Assembly: GCA_900319635.1 (NCBI GenBank)
Contig: ONPF01000025.1
Coordinates: 1 to 34,364 of the forward strand
Source of the DNA: an uncultured Eubacteriales bacterium
Lineage (GTDB): Bacteria; Bacillota; Clostridia; Oscillospirales; Oscillospiraceae
DNA length: 34,364 nucleotides
Direction: 5' to 3'
The notes under the pieces were generated by a model. The model worked only from the letters and a program-made list of their open reading frames with translations, was not told the DNA's origin and did no database searches. Both the position numbers and the translations under genes were made by a program. Position 1 is the stretch's first letter. Each line of letters starts with the position of its first letter. Shown in pieces: positions 30,857 through 34,364 of the stretch.

Positions 30857-32950
30857 ATGCCCAGAAAATATTCACTCGAAAGAACCAGAAATATCGGCAT
30901 CATGGCCCACATTGACGCGGGCAAGACCACGACCACGGAACGGATCCTGTTCTACACCGGCGTCAATTACAAGCTCGGCGAGACCCATGAGGGTACCGCC
31001 ACCATGGACTGGATGGAGCAGGAGCAGGAGAGAGGTATTACCATCACCTCCGCCGCCACCACCTGTTTTTGGCGCGACACCCGCATCAACATCATCGACA
31101 CCCCGGGTCATGTGGACTTTACCGTGGAGGTGGAACGCTCCCTGCGTGTGCTGGACGGCTGTGTGACCGTGCTGTGCGCCAAGGGCGGCGTGGAACCCCA
31201 GTCTGAAACAGTCTGGAGACAGGCGGACCACTATCATGTGCCCCGGATGATCTATGTGAATAAGATGGACATCATGGGCGCGGACTTCTATCATGTGCTG
31301 GATATGGTGCATGACAGACTCAAGTGCAACGCCGTTCCCATTCAGCTCCCCATCGGCAGCGAAGAGGACTTTGTGGGGATCATCGATCTGGTGGATATGA
31401 ATGCGCGCATCTATCACGATGATCTTGGCAAGGACATGACCACGGAGGAAATCCCCGCGGATATGATGGATCTTGCCCAGGAATACCGCGATAAGCTCCT
31501 GGAAGCTGTTTCCGATTACGACGACGAGATCATGGAATTGTATCTCGACGGCGAGGATGTCCCCTCTGATAAAATCAAGGCGGCCATCCGGAAGGCCACC
31601 GTCGCGGTGAACATGGTTCCCGTGACCTGCGGCACTTCCTATAAAAACAAAGGCGTGCAAAAGCTGCTGGACGCAATCGTGGACTACATGCCCTCCCCGC
31701 TGGACGTGCCTCCGGTGGAAGGCAAGCATCCCAAGACCGAAGCGGTGGAGCACCGCGCGGCGGACGATGACGCGCCTTTCTCGGCCCTGGCCTTCAAGAT
31801 CATGACCGACCCCTATGTGGGCAAGCTCGGCTTCTTCCGGGTCTACTCCGGCAATCTGGAGACCGGTAAAACCGTGTTGAACTCCACCAAGGGGCACAGG
31901 GAGCGGCTGGGCCGCATCCTGCAGATGCACGCAAATCACAGAGAGGATATCGAGCACGTGTACTCCGGCGATATTGCCGCGGCGGTTGGACTCAAGAACA
32001 CCACTACCGGTGACACGCTCTGTGATGAAAAGCACCCCATCATCCTGGAATCCATGGAATTTCCCGAGCCGGTCATCCGCGTGGCCATCGAGCCCAAGAC
32101 CAAGGCCGGTCAGGAGAAAATGGCCATCGCGCTGCAGAAGCTGGCGGATGAGGATCCCACCTTCAAGACCTATACGGACGAGGAGACGGGACAGACCATT
32201 ATCGCCGGCATGGGTGAGCTCCATTTGGAGATCATCGTGGACAGGCTCCTGCGGGAGTTCAAGGTGGAGGCCAACGTAGGCAAGCCGCAGGTTTCCTATA
32301 AGGAGACCGTGAAGAAGGCGGCCACGGTGGACACCCGCTATGTCCGGCAGACCGGCGGCAAGGGTCAGTTCGCCCATGTGAAGCTGATGATCGAGCCCAA
32401 CGAGCCCGGCAAGGGCTATGAGTTCGTGAACAAGGTCACCGGCGGCGCGATCCCCAAGGAATTCATCCCCTGCGTGGATCAGGGCATCCAGGGAGCCATG
32501 CTCTCCGGCGTCCTGGCAGGGTACCAGGTAGTGGACGTGAAGGCGACGCTGCTGGACGGGTCCTTCCACGAGGTGGACTCTTCCGAGCTGGCCTTCAAGA
32601 TCTGCGGCAGCATGGCATTCAAGGAGGCCTGCCAGAAGGCGGAGCCCACCCTGCTGGAGCCGATCATGAAGGTGGTCGTCACCGCACCGGAGGAGTATAT
32701 GGGCGACGTGATGGGCGATCTCAACGCCCGCCGCGGTCAGATCCAGGGCTCCGACATTCGAAACGGCGCAGCCGTCATCGAGAGCCTTGTTCCGCTCTCC
32801 ACCATGTTCGGCTATGCCACCGACCTGCGCAGCAAGACCCAGGGCCGCGCCACCTATGTGATGGAGCCCAGCCACTTCGTCGAGCTGCCCCGGAATTTGC
32901 AGGAATCCCTTGTGAACAGCCGCATGGGTTTCTCAAATTTTAAATGGTAA
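30857..32950 (+). CDS. fusA: Elongation factor G
   Basis: Protein of 697 aa, complete. EF-G drives translocation with GTP hydrolysis. G1 AHIDAGKTT (17-25), G3 DTPGH (81-85) and G4 NKMD (135-138) are intact, with domain II-V segments [14 protein letters not shown] and the C-terminal RGRA-like [24 protein letters not shown] precedes the ATG. tuf follows after 47 bp. Confidence 0.98.
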   Translation: MPRKYSLERTRNIGIMAHIDAGKTTTTERILFYTGVNYKLGETHEGTATMDWMEQEQERGITITSAATTCFWRDTRINIIDTPGHVDFTVEVERSLRVLDGCVTVLCAKGGVEPQSETVWRQADHYHVPRMIYVNKMDIMGADFYHVLDMVHDRLKCNAVPIQLPIGSEEDFVGIIDLVDMNARIYHDDLGKDMTTEEIPADMMDLAQEYRDKLLEAVSDYDDEIMELYLDGEDVPSDKIKAAIRKATVAVNMVPVTCGTSYKNKGVQKLLDAIVDYMPSPLDVPPVEGKHPKTEAVEHRAADDDAPFSALAFKIMTDPYVGKLGFFRVYSGNLETGKTVLNSTKGHRERLGRILQMHANHREDIEHVYSGDIAAAVGLKNTTTGDTLCDEKHPIILESMEFPEPVIRVAIEPKTKAGQEKMAIALQKLADEDPTFKTYTDEETGQTIIAGMGELHLEIIVDRLLREFKVEANVGKPQVSYKETVKKAATVDTRYVRQTGGKGQFAHVKLMIEPNEPGKGYEFVNKVTGGAIPKEFIPCVDQGIQGAMLSGVLAGYQVVDVKATLLDGSFHEVDSSELAFKICGSMAFKEACQKAEPTLLEPIMKVVVTAPEEYMGDVMGDLNARRGQIQGSDIRNGAAVIESLVPLSTMFGYATDLRSKTQGRATYVMEPSHFVELPRNLQESLVNSRMGFSNFKW

Positions 32951-33634
32951 GTTTCCGCAAAAAAATCAGTTTCTAAAATTATTAGGAGGATATTACAATG
33001 GCAAAACAGATGTACAATCGCGCTAAGCCCCATGTCAACATCGGCACCATCGGCCACATCGACCATGGCAAGACCACTCTGACCGCCGCCATCACCAAGT
33101 ACCTGTCCCTCCAGGGCAAGGCTGAGTACACCGATTACTCCTCTATCGACAAGGCTCCCGAGGAGCGCGAGCGTGGTATCACCATCAACACCGCTCACGT
33201 CGAGTACGAGACCGAGAAGCGTCACTACGCTCACGTCGACTGCCCGGGCCACGCCGACTATATCAAGAACATGATTACCGGCGCTGCTCAGATGGACGGC
33301 GCTATCCTGGTCATCGCTGCTTCCGACGGCCCCATGGCTCAGACCCGCGAGCACCTGCTGCTGGCCCGTCAGGTTAACGTTCCTTCCGTTCTGGTCTTCC
33401 TGAACAAGTGCGACCAGGTCGACGATGAGGAGCTGCTGGAGCTGGTCGAGATGGAAGTTCGCGAACTGCTGGACTTCTACGGCTTCCCTGGCGACGACAC
33501 CCCCATCATCCGCGGTTCCGCTCTTAACGCTCTGGTTTGCGAGTCCAACGATCCCAACGCCCCCGAGTACGCCTGCATCAAGGAGCTCATGGACGCTGTC
33601 GACACCTGGATCCCCACTCCCGAGCGCAAGTCCC

Positions 33635-34165
<531 letters not shown>

Positions 34166-34180
34166 TCTAAACAGCAAATA

Positions 34181-34215
34181 AAAAAGTCATGGCATTTCGG
34201 TGCCATGACTTTTTT
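34181..34215 (+). terminator. Terminator of the str operon
   Basis: AAAAAGTCATGGCA (34181-34194), loop TTTCGG, TGCCATGACTTTTTT (34201-34215). Perfect 14-bp stem with a T-run, 15 bp past the tuf stop. Beyond it (34216-34364) only a short hairpin TTGCCGC-TGC-GCGGCAA (about 34319-34335) is seen and no gene. Confidence 0.95.
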
Positions 34216-34364
34216 GCGTTCCAGGGACGGCCTGAAATTTCTTTATGAAAGCTCATACTAATACATGATAGAAAGCTTTAGAAAGATTTCCGAGGCAGAA
34301 CGGCCCAGGCCGCCCTCTCTTGCCGCTGCGCGGCAATTCACCTTGTTGTGACAGGCGAGGCGCT

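Overview
The window reads as a chromosomal segment of a spore-forming, GC-rich member of the Firmicutes, most likely a gut clostridium of the Oscillospiraceae type. The grounds are spoVAD/spoVAE, an Hsp33 with a CxC/CxxC zinc site, a YerC-type regulator, a PotABCD transporter, Firmicute-like ribosomal and elongation-factor proteins, sigma-A promoters with near-consensus boxes, GGAGG ribosome sites and strong G/C in third codon positions. This placement is inferred from gene content; no database was searched.

Layout. 1-2111: thin accessory stretch with a perfect hairpin, a small M50-like membrane metallopeptidase, a frameshifted GNAT acetyltransferase, then a minus-strand tRNA operon (Val-TAC, Phe-GAA, Gly-GCC, Cys-GCA) with its own promoter and terminator. 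2180-4080: minus-strand operon yerC-like / SAM methyltransferase / hslO. 4275-5649: nfeD-like plus slipin (SPFH). 5777-7533: eukaryote-type hexokinase and a small zinc-ribbon membrane protein. 7572-8953: spoVAE and spoVAD (minus). 9060-13144: potD, potC, potB, potA (minus), preceded by a roughly 390-nt non-coding leader that carries a strong promoter, a multi-helix RNA domain, a possible three-way junction and an intrinsic terminator abutting the potA ribosome site. 13618-16100: truA and a secreted leucine-rich-repeat protein (minus). 16417-19967: two-component system and an HtrA-type protease (plus), ending in a terminator whose loop holds a palindromic repeat element. 20149-21399: GT-C type membrane glycosyltransferase (minus). 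21646-29019: rpoB-rpoC. 29075-29410: NifX/NifB-domain protein (minus). 29812-34165: rpsL-rpsG-fusA-tuf.

Two essential genes are broken as written. rpoC lacks about 62 bp, removing the switch-2 segment, and tuf lacks about 35 bp at the start of domain II. Both lesions shift the frame, and both fall in extremely conserved stretches. A viable cell could not live on these copies alone, so an assembly artefact of a metagenomic genome is the simplest reading.

The most promising biology is the potABCD leader. Every transcript entering potA seems to have to pass a terminator sitting directly before the ribosome site. An upstream segment can pair with the 5' arm of that terminator and can itself be hidden inside an alternative fold. 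This is the architecture of a riboswitch or attenuator, and I recognise no known class in it.
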